A DNA stretch of 64,000 nt. Source: Rubrivirga sp. SAORIC476. Its GTDB lineage: Bacteria; Bacteroidota; Rhodothermia; Rhodothermales; Rubricoccaceae. Where the stretch lies: the NCBI RefSeq assembly GCF_002283555.1, contig NZ_MVOI01000006.1, positions 186,001-250,000 of the forward strand. The letters are read 5' to 3'. Numbering within the stretch: the stretch's first letter is position 1; the number at the start of each line of letters is the position of its first letter. The translations under genes were made by a program, and so were the position numbers. Below the pieces are notes generated by a model that had not been told where the DNA came from, ran no database searches, and worked only from the letters and a program-made list of their open reading frames with translations. This document shows positions 26,150-34,700 of this stretch, piece by piece.

Positions 26150-26824
26150 ATGGCCCGCGCACCTCGATCTCCGTTCTTGACCCTGCTGGCGCTCGCCGCG
26201 TCGGTGACGGTCGGGGCGAGCGGCTGCGTGCCCTACAGCGTCGGAGCGACCGCGGCGACGGTGGCGCCCCGCGAGATCGAGCCGAGCACCATCCTTCAGG
26301 TCACCTCCGGCCGCCGCGACCTGCTGGAGGATGACGAGCCGAAGGGCGCCGGGCTCATGCTCGGCAACGAGGCCCGCCTCGGGCTCGACGCCCGGTCGGA
26401 CGTCGGCGTCCGCATCGTGGGGCTGGGGAGCGTCACGGCGACCTACAAGCGTCGCCTGGCAGGCCTGCCCGGGCAAGACGCCGGGGTGTCGCTGCTCGTC
26501 GGTGCGGGCGTGGTCGGGGCCACCCACCTGCACGCCGAGGCCACCCTGGTTGCCTCGCCGGGACCGCTCGCCCCAGCGTCTCAGATCGTCCCGTATGGCG
26601 CCATCCGCCTCCAGGACCTGACCGCGTTCGCGCCGGACGCGCTGGGCAGCGCCCCGGCCCTCGGCCTCGTCATCGGGGGACGCTTCGGCTGGCCGGACCT
26701 CGCTGTGAGCCCGGAGTTGGGCGTGTTCTACAGCCCGTCGCCGTTCGCGGGGGACGACGACCTGATCCTCGTCCCGTCGGTGACCGTTCGCGGAGACCGA
26801 TTGCGGAAGGCGCTCGGGATCTGA
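26150..26824 (+). CDS. Lipoprotein with predicted beta-strand fold, function unknown
   Basis: A 224-residue SPII lipoprotein: MARAPRSPFLTLLALAASVT leads to the lipobox ASGC (C26). The rest alternates short beta strands and glycine turns (DVGVRIVGLGSVTATYKRRL, LVGAGVVGATHLHAEATL, ALGLVIGGRFGWPDLAV), a pattern like small outer-membrane or outer-leaflet beta proteins. Not recognised as a known family. Spaced 72 bases before the HEYGH lipoprotein gene on the same strand, so an operon is possible. Confidence 0.78.
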   Translation: MARAPRSPFLTLLALAASVTVGASGCVPYSVGATAATVAPREIEPSTILQVTSGRRDLLEDDEPKGAGLMLGNEARLGLDARSDVGVRIVGLGSVTATYKRRLAGLPGQDAGVSLLVGAGVVGATHLHAEATLVASPGPLAPASQIVPYGAIRLQDLTAFAPDALGSAPALGLVIGGRFGWPDLAVSPELGVFYSPSPFAGDDDLILVPSVTVRGDRLRKALGI

Positions 26825-26896
26825 GGGAGCGTGGACGCAGAACGGGCAGAGCGCGTAGAGCGGTCTCGTCGGTGCCAGTTTCCCTCGCGACACGCC

Positions 26897-28465
26897 ATGC
26901 TCCGTCTCGGTCTGCTCCTGGTCCTCCTCGCCATCGGCGGGTGCGCGGCGTCGGGAGACGAGGCCGTGGCACCGAGCGACGTGCGGACGGTCCACCTCGC
27001 GGGCCGCTTCGAGACGAGCTACCGCGGCAGGCCGCCACGGGGCGCGTACGGGCTCCGCGTCTACCTCCTGTTCCGGCGGTCCGACGGGACGGGCTGGGAG
27101 CACGCCGTGCCGCCGTCAGGCCGGTCACGGCGGCACCGGACGTTCGACGTGCTGGCCGAAGATGGGAGCTTCCGGTTCGATCTCGCCACTGCCGACGACC
27201 TCTCGGCCTACAACGAGGTCGCGGTCGTCCCCGCGCTGCAGTCAGATGCCGTCCGCCTCGTGCCGACGCCCGCGGGCGCGCGGACGCTCGACGACACGAC
27301 CACCGTCCTCCCCCTGGCCGACGCGATCCGGGTCCCTCTGTCCGCCTCGGGCCCGGTCCGGGCCGAGGCGCTCCACGCCGAGGTGCGCCCCGAGGTGGGC
27401 GTGATCGTGCGCTACGCGACGCTGAGCCGCGAGTTCGTGAGCGCGCTCTACGACGGCGCGCCGCCATTCGACCTGCCACCGGTGCGCGTCGAGCGGAGCC
27501 GGGGCGGCGGCTACGTGTTCCAGGCGCTCGACCCGGACGCGCTCGCGCTGGGCGGCCACGAGATCGAACTGAACGTCGCGCGGGGCCTCTCGGCCACGCT
27601 CGTCGGCCACGAGTACGGGCACTACGCGAGTTTCCAGATGTGGGGGGCGAACCCGCTCCGCTACACCCTCCGCAACCGGAATCTGCGCGAGGGCTGGGCC
27701 ATCTTCTTCTCGTTCGCCGTCCGTGCCTACGCGGCGGCCCAGTACGGCGACGTGGATCTCGCCTCGTCCAATCCGGAGCGGGCGGCGTTCACCGACGGCA
27801 TCGCCGGGCGGGCGCGCTACCAGGGCATCGTCTATGGCACGACGCACCCGGACTACGCCGCGATCGGGGCGCTGCTCTGGAGCCTCTACGACCGCGCCGC
27901 CCCGTCGCCGTTCGAGTACGAGGGGGACGACCTCGGCAGCCTCGCGGGCGACAACGACGACATCGCCGGGGGCGTCGCGTTGGTCGAGGCCGTCCGGACC
28001 ACGCGGACGCGCCTGCTCGCCGAGGCGGGCATCGCGGAGGTCGTCCAGACGTTCCGGGCGGCGATGCCGCCGGGCCTGAGGCCGTCCATCGACGGCGCGC
28101 AGGACTTCTTCCTCTGCCCCGCGTGGCCGCGCTGTGACGTGACCGCGTCCGCAGATGCCTCGTCGCGTACGGCGTCACGCACGCTCCGCCCCGTCGCCCC
28201 GGCGGATCTGGTCGCGCGCCGGGTGTCGGCGCAGGCCGTCGCGCTGTCGTGGAATCCGCAGACCGGCGCGGCGCCCTGGGCCAACCTGCCCGACGCCGTC
28301 CAGGTGCTCCGCAACGACGCCGTGGTGGCGACGCTGCCATGCCACACGGCCTCCTGGGTGGACGACGACGCGGGGCCGGGGCAAGTTCGGTATGAGGTCC
28401 GCGCGGTCGGGGGCGGCGGCGTGGCCCACGGCGGGGCCGAGGCGGAGGTGGAGGGGGTGCCGTAG
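26897..28465 (+). CDS. Lipoprotein with HEYGH zinc-protease-like motif and C-terminal fibronectin-like domain
   Basis: A 522-residue lipoprotein (lipobox AIGGC, C16). A central region contains LVGHEYGHYASFQMWG, with H238-E-Y-G-H242 forming the gluzincin-like HExxH zinc site, and REGWAIFFSFAVRAYAA some 40 residues on, supplying a possible third ligand. A Cys pair (FFLCPAWPRCDVT) and a fibronectin-like domain (ADLVARRVSAQAVALSWNPQ, about residues 435-520) follow. I do not recognise the family, and the motif order differs from M36. Probably a surface metallopeptidase. Confidence 0.8.
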   Translation: MLRLGLLLVLLAIGGCAASGDEAVAPSDVRTVHLAGRFETSYRGRPPRGAYGLRVYLLFRRSDGTGWEHAVPPSGRSRRHRTFDVLAEDGSFRFDLATADDLSAYNEVAVVPALQSDAVRLVPTPAGARTLDDTTTVLPLADAIRVPLSASGPVRAEALHAEVRPEVGVIVRYATLSREFVSALYDGAPPFDLPPVRVERSRGGGYVFQALDPDALALGGHEIELNVARGLSATLVGHEYGHYASFQMWGANPLRYTLRNRNLREGWAIFFSFAVRAYAAAQYGDVDLASSNPERAAFTDGIAGRARYQGIVYGTTHPDYAAIGALLWSLYDRAAPSPFEYEGDDLGSLAGDNDDIAGGVALVEAVRTTRTRLLAEAGIAEVVQTFRAAMPPGLRPSIDGAQDFFLCPAWPRCDVTASADASSRTASRTLRPVAPADLVARRVSAQAVALSWNPQTGAAPWANLPDAVQVLRNDAVVATLPCHTASWVDDDAGPGQVRYEVRAVGGGGVAHGGAEAEVEGVP

Positions 28466-28483
28466 CCGCGAGGCGTCGAGCGC

Positions 28484-28969
28484 TCAGCAGCCGCCGAGCC
28501 TCGGGCTCCGGATCTCTCGCGCCGACACGTCGCCGACGATCCGAGGCGTCACGACGAGATGCGCGGGGTAGGCGGTGGCGGACGCTCGCTCGGCATGCGT
28601 CACAGGCTGTGGCCCGTCGTACACCACGCAGGCGGTCAGCCGGTCTCCCCGGCGCCGGAGGTCGCTGATAAGGACGACGCCGCCCGACGCCGTCGCCGGG
28701 TAGACGACCCCCACCACCGAGGAGGTCTCATAGTCGATGTCGGGCAGTGGGGCCACGAGTCCGTAGTCGGTGGCGAACGCGGCCTCGTCCTCGTCTGAGC
28801 GCAGCACCACCATCTTCGACGACTGGGATTCGCTGAGCAGGGTGTCGGTCCGGGCGAGCGTCTCGAACGAGATCTGGTCGGACTCCGGGCCAACCAGCGA
28901 GCAGCCGATCAGCCCACTCGTGAGGAGCAGGGCACAGCAGAAAGAGACGACACGCGAAGAGCGACGCAA
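28484..28969 (-). CDS. Small lipoprotein, possibly PrcB-like
   Basis: A 161-residue lipoprotein from a TTG at 28969, with lipobox LIGC (C23). The body runs VVLRSDEDEAAFATDYGL, PDIDYETSSVVGVVYPATASGG and YPAHLVVTPR, which follows the order of strands in the PrcB C-terminal domain (bulky start, PxxDF-MVVGVF, then a late HLVxxPR), a family of protease-complex lipoproteins. The match is by pattern only. Convergent with the upstream lipoprotein gene, 18 bases apart. Confidence 0.65.
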   Translation of the reverse strand: MRRSSRVVSFCCALLLTSGLIGCSLVGPESDQISFETLARTDTLLSESQSSKMVVLRSDEDEAAFATDYGLVAPLPDIDYETSSVVGVVYPATASGGVVLISDLRRRGDRLTACVVYDGPQPVTHAERASATAYPAHLVVTPRIVGDVSAREIRSPRLGGC

Positions 28970-29086
28970 TGGCTTGGGGAGCGAGTGGGCGTAGCGTCTG
29001 GCGGGGTCTCTCGGGGGTGGGTGTGCCGGAGGATACCGGCCCGCCAGGCAGCGGTCAGGGCAAAACTGTCGGACCAGATCCAGGCC

Positions 29087-30283
29087 TCACTCCCCGGCCA
29101 GCTGCCGCGCCGCCAGCGCGGCCAGGAAGCCCGTGCCCGTCCGCAACGCCTCCTCGTCGACCGTCATGCGGGGCGTGTGCAGCCCGTGCGTGATGCCCGT
29201 CGCCTCGTTGCCGACGCCGAGCACCGAGAACGCTCCCGGGATCTGCTCGGTGTAGAAGGCGAAGTCCTCGGCCGCGTACCACATCGGAAGGTCGATCACG
29301 CGCTCGGCGCCGACGTAAGCGACCGCAGTCTCGCGAGCGAAGGCCGCCGCCGCCTCGTCGTTGTTCAGCACCGGGTAGCCGACGACGATGTCCACGTCGC
29401 ACGTCGCCCCGAACGCCTCGGCCGTCTTTTGCGCCGTCCGGCGGATGAGGTCGTGAGCCTGAAACCGCCAGTCCTCGTCCATCGCGCGGAAGGTGCCGAT
29501 CAGGCGGACGGTGTCCGGCAGGATGTTGGTCGCCCCGTCCGCCTCGACGCGTCCGAAGGACAGGAGCGACGGGATGCCGGGCGGCCGGTTGCGCGAGATC
29601 ACCGCCTGGAGCGCGGTCAGGATGTGTGCCTGCGTGAGCACCGCGTCCACCAGCAGATGCGGCGCCGCCGCGTGGCCGCCCTGGCCGTGGATGGTGAGGT
29701 ACACCTCGTCGGCCGACGCCATGAAGGTGCCGCCGCGGATGCCGATGGTGCCCGCAGGGAGTTCGGGAAACACGTGCTGGCCGAAGATGCGCGCGGGGCC
29801 ATCGTGGCCGCCCATCGGTCCGAGCACACCTTCCTCGATCATGACAGACGCCCCGCCCGGCGCCTTCTCCTCGCTCGGCTGGAACACGAGGCGGACCGTC
29901 CCGGCGAGGTCGGCGCGCATCGCCTGGAGCACCTGCGCCGCGCCGAGCAGCATCGCCGTGTGGGCGTCGTGCCCGCAGGCGTGCATCCGCCCCGGCGTCT
30001 CGCTGGCGAAGTCGAGGCCGGTGGCCTCGGTGATGGGCAGCGCGTCGATGTCGGCGCGGAGGGCGACCGTCGGGCCGGAGCGTGCGCCCTCGACGTGGGC
30101 CACGACGCCGGTCTTGGCCACGCCCTCGATGGGGTCGAGGCCGATGTCGCGCAGCGTCCGCGCGATGAGCGCGGCCGTCTCGTGCTCCTCGAAGGCCAGT
30201 TCGGGCCGCCGGTGGATCGCCCGTCGCAGGCGGACGACCTCGGGGAAGACGTCGTCGGTAAGGGCGTGGATGCGGTCGAGCAT
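29087..30283 (-). CDS. M20 family amidohydrolase
   Basis: A 398-residue cytoplasmic metallohydrolase of the M20D type (IAA-amino acid hydrolase, hippurate hydrolase, N-acetyldiaminopimelate deacetylase group). Metal-binding stretches: ALRADIDALPI, GRMHACGHDAHTAMLLGAA, PSEEKAPGGASVMIEEGVL and a C-terminal VVGYPVLNNDEAAAA, with the late histidine in GITHGLHTPRMTV. Members release amino acids from acyl or peptide conjugates. It is divergent from the penicillin-acylase gene, so a shared regulation of amide hydrolysis is possible. Confidence 0.9.
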   Translation of the reverse strand: MLDRIHALTDDVFPEVVRLRRAIHRRPELAFEEHETAALIARTLRDIGLDPIEGVAKTGVVAHVEGARSGPTVALRADIDALPITEATGLDFASETPGRMHACGHDAHTAMLLGAAQVLQAMRADLAGTVRLVFQPSEEKAPGGASVMIEEGVLGPMGGHDGPARIFGQHVFPELPAGTIGIRGGTFMASADEVYLTIHGQGGHAAAPHLLVDAVLTQAHILTALQAVISRNRPPGIPSLLSFGRVEADGATNILPDTVRLIGTFRAMDEDWRFQAHDLIRRTAQKTAEAFGATCDVDIVVGYPVLNNDEAAAAFARETAVAYVGAERVIDLPMWYAAEDFAFYTEQIPGAFSVLGVGNEATGITHGLHTPRMTVDEEALRTGTGFLAALAARQLAGE

Positions 30284-30384
30284 GGGGAGAGGGGAGAGGC
30301 TGAAAGTGTACCGCCACGGAACGCCGGGAGGGCGACCTCGATATGTGTGCATCGGAACCGCTTCCATCCTTGCCCCTCTCTCTC

Positions 30385-32625
30385 ATGCCTCTTCGCTCCG
30401 CCTTTCTGGCCGCTCTGCTGGCCGTCCCCCTCGTCGCCGCCGGCCAGACGGCGACCGACGTGACGCTCACCGCCTCCGACGGCAACACGGTCGCCATCGA
30501 CCGCGACGACTACGGCGTCCCCCACATCACCGCCGACACCGAGGCGGCCGTCTTCTTCGGCCAGGGCTTCGCCACGGCCCAGGACCGCCTCTTCCAGCTC
30601 GAAACGTTCTGGCGGACGGCGACGGGGCGCCTCGCCGAACTCCAGGGCTCGGCCGCGCTCGCGCAGGACCAGGGCATCCGGACGGTCTACTACACGCCCG
30701 CCGAGCGCGCGGCGCAGTTCACCCAGCTCACGCCGCGCCTCCAGACCATGATCTCGTCCTATGTGGACGGCATCAACGCGTACATCGACTCGACCTCGGC
30801 GAACCCGTCGGCCTACCTGCCGGGCGAGTACGCGGCGGGCGGCTTCCAGCCCGAGCCGTACTCCGTCGACAAGGCGATGGCGGTGATGCAGTTCTTCATC
30901 CGTCGCTTCGGCGAGATCGGCGGCGACGAGCTGGCGCGCCTCGCCGAGTTCCAGGCTCAGGGCGTCGACTGGTTCGAGGCCAACCGGCCGGTCAACGACC
31001 CGACGGCCTCGGTCACCATCGAGGCGTCGAGCCAGGTGCCCTCGCCTCCTGCCGGGGTGACCTACGACGGCCCCGAGGTGGACCCGGACGTGGCGGCGAC
31101 CGCGGCGGCTCAGCGCGAGGCGCTGACGGCGTCGCTCGTCGCGAACGGCGTGCCCCACAAGTTCGGCTCGTTCGCGGCCGTCATCTCGAGCGCGATGTCG
31201 GAGACGGGCCACGTGATGCTGCTCGGGGCACCCCAGATGGGCCAGCCGCGCGTCGACGCAAAGGCGGTCACGGCGGAGTACGAACTGCTGGTCGGCGATT
31301 CGCGAGGCGACGGGCTCCACGTGGCGGGCATGAGCGTGCCCGGCATCCCGGGCGTCATCATCGGGCGGACGCGCGGCCGGGCGTGGACGTTCACAACGGG
31401 CGCCACCGACAACACCGACACGTTCACGCTCACACTCGGGCCGCCCGGCCCCGGCGGCGTCCCGACCTACCTCTACGACGGCGCTTTCATCCCGGCCGAG
31501 CCCAACGTGCAGACCATCGGGGTCGCCGGCTCCGACCCGGTGACGTACACCAGCTTCCGCTCGGTCTACGGCCCGGTCTACGCCATCGACGCGGACAACG
31601 GGGTCGCCTACAGCTACCGCTACGCGTTCGAGAACCGCGAGCTGGACATGGCCGAGGCGCTCCTCGACGCCTGGGACGCGACCTCCATCGACGGCTTCCG
31701 CGCCGCCGCCGCCCGCATCCCGGTTTCGTTCAACATGTTCTATGCCGACAAGGAGCAGAACATCGCCTACTGGCACGTCGGCGACTACCCGATCCGGCCG
31801 GGCGACGCCGACCCCCGCCTGCCGCTCCGGGGCGACGGCACCCAGGAGTGGCTCGGGCTGACCCACTTCGCGCAGCAGCCGCAGTCCGAGAACCCGGCCC
31901 AGGGCTACTTCGCCAACTGGAATAACAAGCCGGTCGCGTGGTGGAACCAGGGCGACAACGTCCGCTGGACGGGCACCTCGCCCGGCGGCTACCACCGCTA
32001 CTACGACGGCGTCGAGGTCCTCAAGGACCACCTGGAGTCCGTGGCCCCGGTCGACTTCGAGGAGCTCCAGGAGCTGACTCGGGTGGTGCGCACGAACGCC
32101 CAGTACCCCGAGTACCCGGCGACCTACCAGCAGGTCATCGAGCTCTGGGTCTACGGTAGCCGAGGCGAGGGCGTGGGCTACCGGGCCGAGAACGTGATCC
32201 CGCCGGGCCAGAGCGGGTTCATCGACATCACGGGCACGCCGAGCGCCAACTTCGCCGACCAGTGGCCGCTCTACCAGTCGTCCGCGGGCGAGGGGCCGAT
32301 CGAGATGAAGCCGTTTACGTTCCTGGGCGAGGCCGACGTGGCCACGGCCGCCGGGCCGGACGCGGCGTTCGGCCTGGGCCTCCCGTTCCCGAACCCGGCG
32401 CCGAGCGCGAGCACCGTGGTCGTCCGCCTCGACGCGCCCGCCGAGGTGGAGGTGGCCGTGTACGACGCGCTCGGCCGCCGCGTGGCCGTCGCCGCCTCGG
32501 GCGCCTTCGCCGCCGGGGACCACCCGGTCCGCGTCGACGCGTCGGCGCTGGCGCCGGGCGTCTACGTGGTGCGGCTCGCGACCGACGGCGCCGTCCGCTC
32601 GCAGCGTCTCGTCGTGGCCCGCTGA
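30385..32625 (+). CDS. Secreted penicillin acylase family Ntn hydrolase with type IX sorting domain
   Basis: A 746-residue exported N-terminal-nucleophile hydrolase. After a signal peptide (MPLRSAFLAALLAVPLVAAG) the acylase opens VAIDRDDYGVPHITADT and FFGQGFATAQDRLFQLE, the family N-terminal block. The likely processing site and nucleophile is S262 in KFGSFAAVISSAM, preceding the catalytic chain ALLGAPQMGQPR. A Por sorting domain (LGLPFPNPAPSASTVVVRLD ... GVYVVRLATDG) ends the protein, so the enzyme is probably fixed to the cell surface. Substrates can include penicillins, acyl-homoserine lactones or cyclic lipopeptides; none can be chosen from the sequence. Confidence 0.92.
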   Translation: MPLRSAFLAALLAVPLVAAGQTATDVTLTASDGNTVAIDRDDYGVPHITADTEAAVFFGQGFATAQDRLFQLETFWRTATGRLAELQGSAALAQDQGIRTVYYTPAERAAQFTQLTPRLQTMISSYVDGINAYIDSTSANPSAYLPGEYAAGGFQPEPYSVDKAMAVMQFFIRRFGEIGGDELARLAEFQAQGVDWFEANRPVNDPTASVTIEASSQVPSPPAGVTYDGPEVDPDVAATAAAQREALTASLVANGVPHKFGSFAAVISSAMSETGHVMLLGAPQMGQPRVDAKAVTAEYELLVGDSRGDGLHVAGMSVPGIPGVIIGRTRGRAWTFTTGATDNTDTFTLTLGPPGPGGVPTYLYDGAFIPAEPNVQTIGVAGSDPVTYTSFRSVYGPVYAIDADNGVAYSYRYAFENRELDMAEALLDAWDATSIDGFRAAAARIPVSFNMFYADKEQNIAYWHVGDYPIRPGDADPRLPLRGDGTQEWLGLTHFAQQPQSENPAQGYFANWNNKPVAWWNQGDNVRWTGTSPGGYHRYYDGVEVLKDHLESVAPVDFEELQELTRVVRTNAQYPEYPATYQQVIELWVYGSRGEGVGYRAENVIPPGQSGFIDITGTPSANFADQWPLYQSSAGEGPIEMKPFTFLGEADVATAAGPDAAFGLGLPFPNPAPSASTVVVRLDAPAEVEVAVYDALGRRVAVAASGAFAAGDHPVRVDASALAPGVYVVRLATDGAVRSQRLVVAR

Positions 32626-32644
32626 CGGACCGCCCGACCAGACT

Positions 32645-32678
32645 GCGGCCCCGCTCCGGATGTCCGGGGCGGGGCCGC
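32645..32678. terminator. Very long GC hairpin shared by convergent acylase and M28 genes
   Basis: Fifteen consecutive stem pairs, one of them G-U (32645-32659 with 32664-32678), loop ATGT. It is 20 bases past the acylase stop and 25 past the minus-strand stop. Confidence 0.8.
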
Positions 32679-32702
32679 GTCGCGTTCAGCCAAGCCTTCA
32701 GG

Positions 32703-34283
32703 CTAGTTGAAGCCGACGCCCGAGACGGCGGGCCGCTCGTCGCGGTTGGCGAGCTCCCAGGCGGTGCCGAAGATCAGCCGACCGATCCGCGCCATGCGGT
32801 CGTAGTCGATCTTGTCAGCGCTGTCGCCGACGCCGTGGTAGTCCTCGTGCGTGCCCGTGAAGTAGAAGATGAAGGGCACGTCGTACTTGCCGAAGTTCCA
32901 GTGGTCTGAGCGGCGGAAGAACTGGTTCGGGTCGTCCGGCGAGTTGAAGCGGTCCGAGAGGAGCAGGTCCGTGCCCGTCGTCTCGTTGACGGCCTCGTTC
33001 CAGTCGTGGATGTCCTGGCTGATGAGGTCGCCGCCGATGATGTAGACGTAGTCGGTCCGCTCGAAGCCGCGCTCGGGGTCGTACCGACCGATCATGTCGA
33101 TGTTGAGGTTGGCGACCGTCTGCTCGATCGGGATGAGCGGCTCGCGGTCGGCGTAGTACTCGCTGCCGAGCAGGCCCTTCTCCTCACCGGAGACGTGGAG
33201 GAAGAGGATCGAGCGGCGCGGCCCGTCGCCCGCGTCGGCGGCAGCCTTGAACGCCTCCGCGATCTCGAGCATCGTCACCGTGCCCGAGCCATCGTCGTCG
33301 GCGCCGTTGTAGATCGTGTCGTCCCCGTCGCCGTCGTCGCCGACGTGGTCCAGGTGAGCCGAGATGACCACGACCTCGTCCTTCAGGTCGGTGCCCTCGA
33401 TGAAGGCGACGACGTTCTCCGACAGGACCTCGGTCTTGGTCATCTCCGCGGTGACCGAGAGGGTCAGGCCGGTGTCGCCGAGCGGGTAGGCGCCGTCGGC
33501 GTCGGCCGCGACGTTGGCCGCGCCCATGAGCGCGTCGAGCGCCTCGCGGCTGGTGATCAGGATCGCGGGCAGGCCCCCTTCGCTCTTCTCGGCGCCGTCG
33601 ACGGCGGGAAGGGCGAGGCGACCGGCCTGGAAGGCGCTCGCCGCGCGGCCCTGGAGGGCGGCGTTGGTCGGGGCCGTGGCGAGGAGGACGCCCTTCGCGC
33701 CCGCCGTGCCGAGGGCCCCGAGGGCGGCCCGCATGGCGCCCTGGTCGGCGCCCGGCGCGAGCACGGGGTACGTGCCGTCGAGGTCCATGCCGTCGAGGTC
33801 CGATCCGTCGCCGACGAAGACGAGGCGGCCGGGCGTGTCGTCCTCCACCTGCCCGTAGGCCGGGATGAGGAAGGCGGTCTCGGTGTCACCCTCGGCGAGC
33901 GTCGAGGTCAGCACCGGCGTGCCGGCCTGCTCCACGAGCCCCGTCAGGCTGACGAGCGTGGATTGCTCCAGCGCGAAGGGCTGCAGGTAGCCGTCGATGC
34001 CGTAGTTGCCGTTGTCCGGTCCGGTACCGCGCGCCGCGATGCCGAGCGTCGCGTACTGGCCCGCGAGATAGCGGGCGGCGAAGCGCTGGCCCGGCTCGCC
34101 GGTCTCGCGGCCCGCCAGGTAGTCGTCGGCGTAGACGTAGAGGTGGCCCGCCAACTCGGCGGGCGTGATGGTGGCCTGGTACCGGCCGACGAGGCCGGGG
34201 TCGGCGACGGCGGTCGCGGTCTGGGCGGAGGCCACGGGGGCGAGGGCGGTCAGCGCGGCGAGGGCCGCAGCGGGAAAGCGCAT
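32703..34283 (-). CDS. Secreted M28 family aminopeptidase
   Basis: A 526-residue exported di-zinc peptidase. After a signal peptide (MRFPAAALAALTALAPVASAQ) comes a protease-associated domain insert (ATAPTNAALQGRAASAFQAG), and the catalytic M28 domain with HLDHVGD, NGADDDGSGTVTMLE, GEEKGLLGSEYYAD and NLNIDMIGRYDPERG. A late RRSDHWNFGKYDVPFIFYF supplies the final histidine. No Por domain is visible, so it may stay in the periplasm or outer membrane. Two long stretches upstream in frame (from 34688) are not coding-like. Likely role: peptide trimming after larger extracellular proteases. Confidence 0.93.
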   Translation of the reverse strand: MRFPAAALAALTALAPVASAQTATAVADPGLVGRYQATITPAELAGHLYVYADDYLAGRETGEPGQRFAARYLAGQYATLGIAARGTGPDNGNYGIDGYLQPFALEQSTLVSLTGLVEQAGTPVLTSTLAEGDTETAFLIPAYGQVEDDTPGRLVFVGDGSDLDGMDLDGTYPVLAPGADQGAMRAALGALGTAGAKGVLLATAPTNAALQGRAASAFQAGRLALPAVDGAEKSEGGLPAILITSREALDALMGAANVAADADGAYPLGDTGLTLSVTAEMTKTEVLSENVVAFIEGTDLKDEVVVISAHLDHVGDDGDGDDTIYNGADDDGSGTVTMLEIAEAFKAAADAGDGPRRSILFLHVSGEEKGLLGSEYYADREPLIPIEQTVANLNIDMIGRYDPERGFERTDYVYIIGGDLISQDIHDWNEAVNETTGTDLLLSDRFNSPDDPNQFFRRSDHWNFGKYDVPFIFYFTGTHEDYHGVGDSADKIDYDRMARIGRLIFGTAWELANRDERPAVSGVGFN

Positions 34284-34327
34284 CGTGTCGGGAAAAGGGA
34301 AGAGAGGGGCCGGGAACGGCCGGACCG

Positions 34328-34335
34328 TCAACCTA
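34328..34335 (-). promoter_or_regulatory. TAGGTTGA, possible -7 box of the M28 gene
   Basis: Lies 44 bases before the start codon, leaving a short 5' UTR. Member of the TAG(G/C)TT set. Confidence 0.3.
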
Positions 34336-34387
34336 CGTGTCCGCGCGGAGAGGTTGCGCGCGTGCGGCGACGGGTCGGCTCCCCCCA

Positions 34388-34401
34388 CCTCGGCGCCGAG
34401 G
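34388..34401. repeat. Palindrome CCTCGGCGCCGAGG
   Basis: Member of the CCTCGG/CCGAGG hairpin family, here within the long gap between the DUF58 stop and the M28 start rather than directly after a gene. Confidence 0.5.
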
Positions 34402-34446
34402 CGGGCCTCACCAGCCCCGAGGCCTCGCACCGCCCTGCCGAGGCCC

Positions 34447-34582
34447 CAGACCGACGTGTCAGGCCTACCGACCGGCCTGTCGAGGTCGTCGGCCGGCTCG
34501 TCAGACTCGCCGACCGGCCCGTCGGGGCCACCAACCGGCCTGTCAGAGGCACCGACCCGCCCCTCAGAGGCACCAACCGGCA
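34447..34582. repeat. Degenerate 21-bp tandem repeat array
   Basis: Six and a half copies of a 21-base unit (best form CCAACCGGCCTGTCAGAGGC plus A), with unit starts at 34447, 34468, 34489, 34510, 34531, 34552 and 34573. Neighbouring copies match at most positions. It fills a third of the 417-base intergenic space between the DUF58 stop and the M28 start; the rest holds a palindrome and a promoter-like octamer only. No gene is seen in 34284-34700. Because 21 is a multiple of three the minus-strand frame stays open, which gives a false N-terminal extension of the M28 gene. Confidence 0.75.
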
Positions 34583-34700
34583 CTTTTGTAACGCCCCCCA
34601 CGTCCGCACCGAGGCGGGCCTCCTCGCTGACCCCTTGACGTTTCCTGGAGCGAATTGCAGGGTGGTGTGCCCGGTACCCCGTACCCACCCGAAGGACGGC

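Noticed and set aside
34284-34688. In-frame N-terminal extension of the M28 peptidase through the tandem-repeat array.
   Set aside because: It reads the 21-bp repeat as protein and buries the signal peptide; an in-phase repeat explains the open frame.
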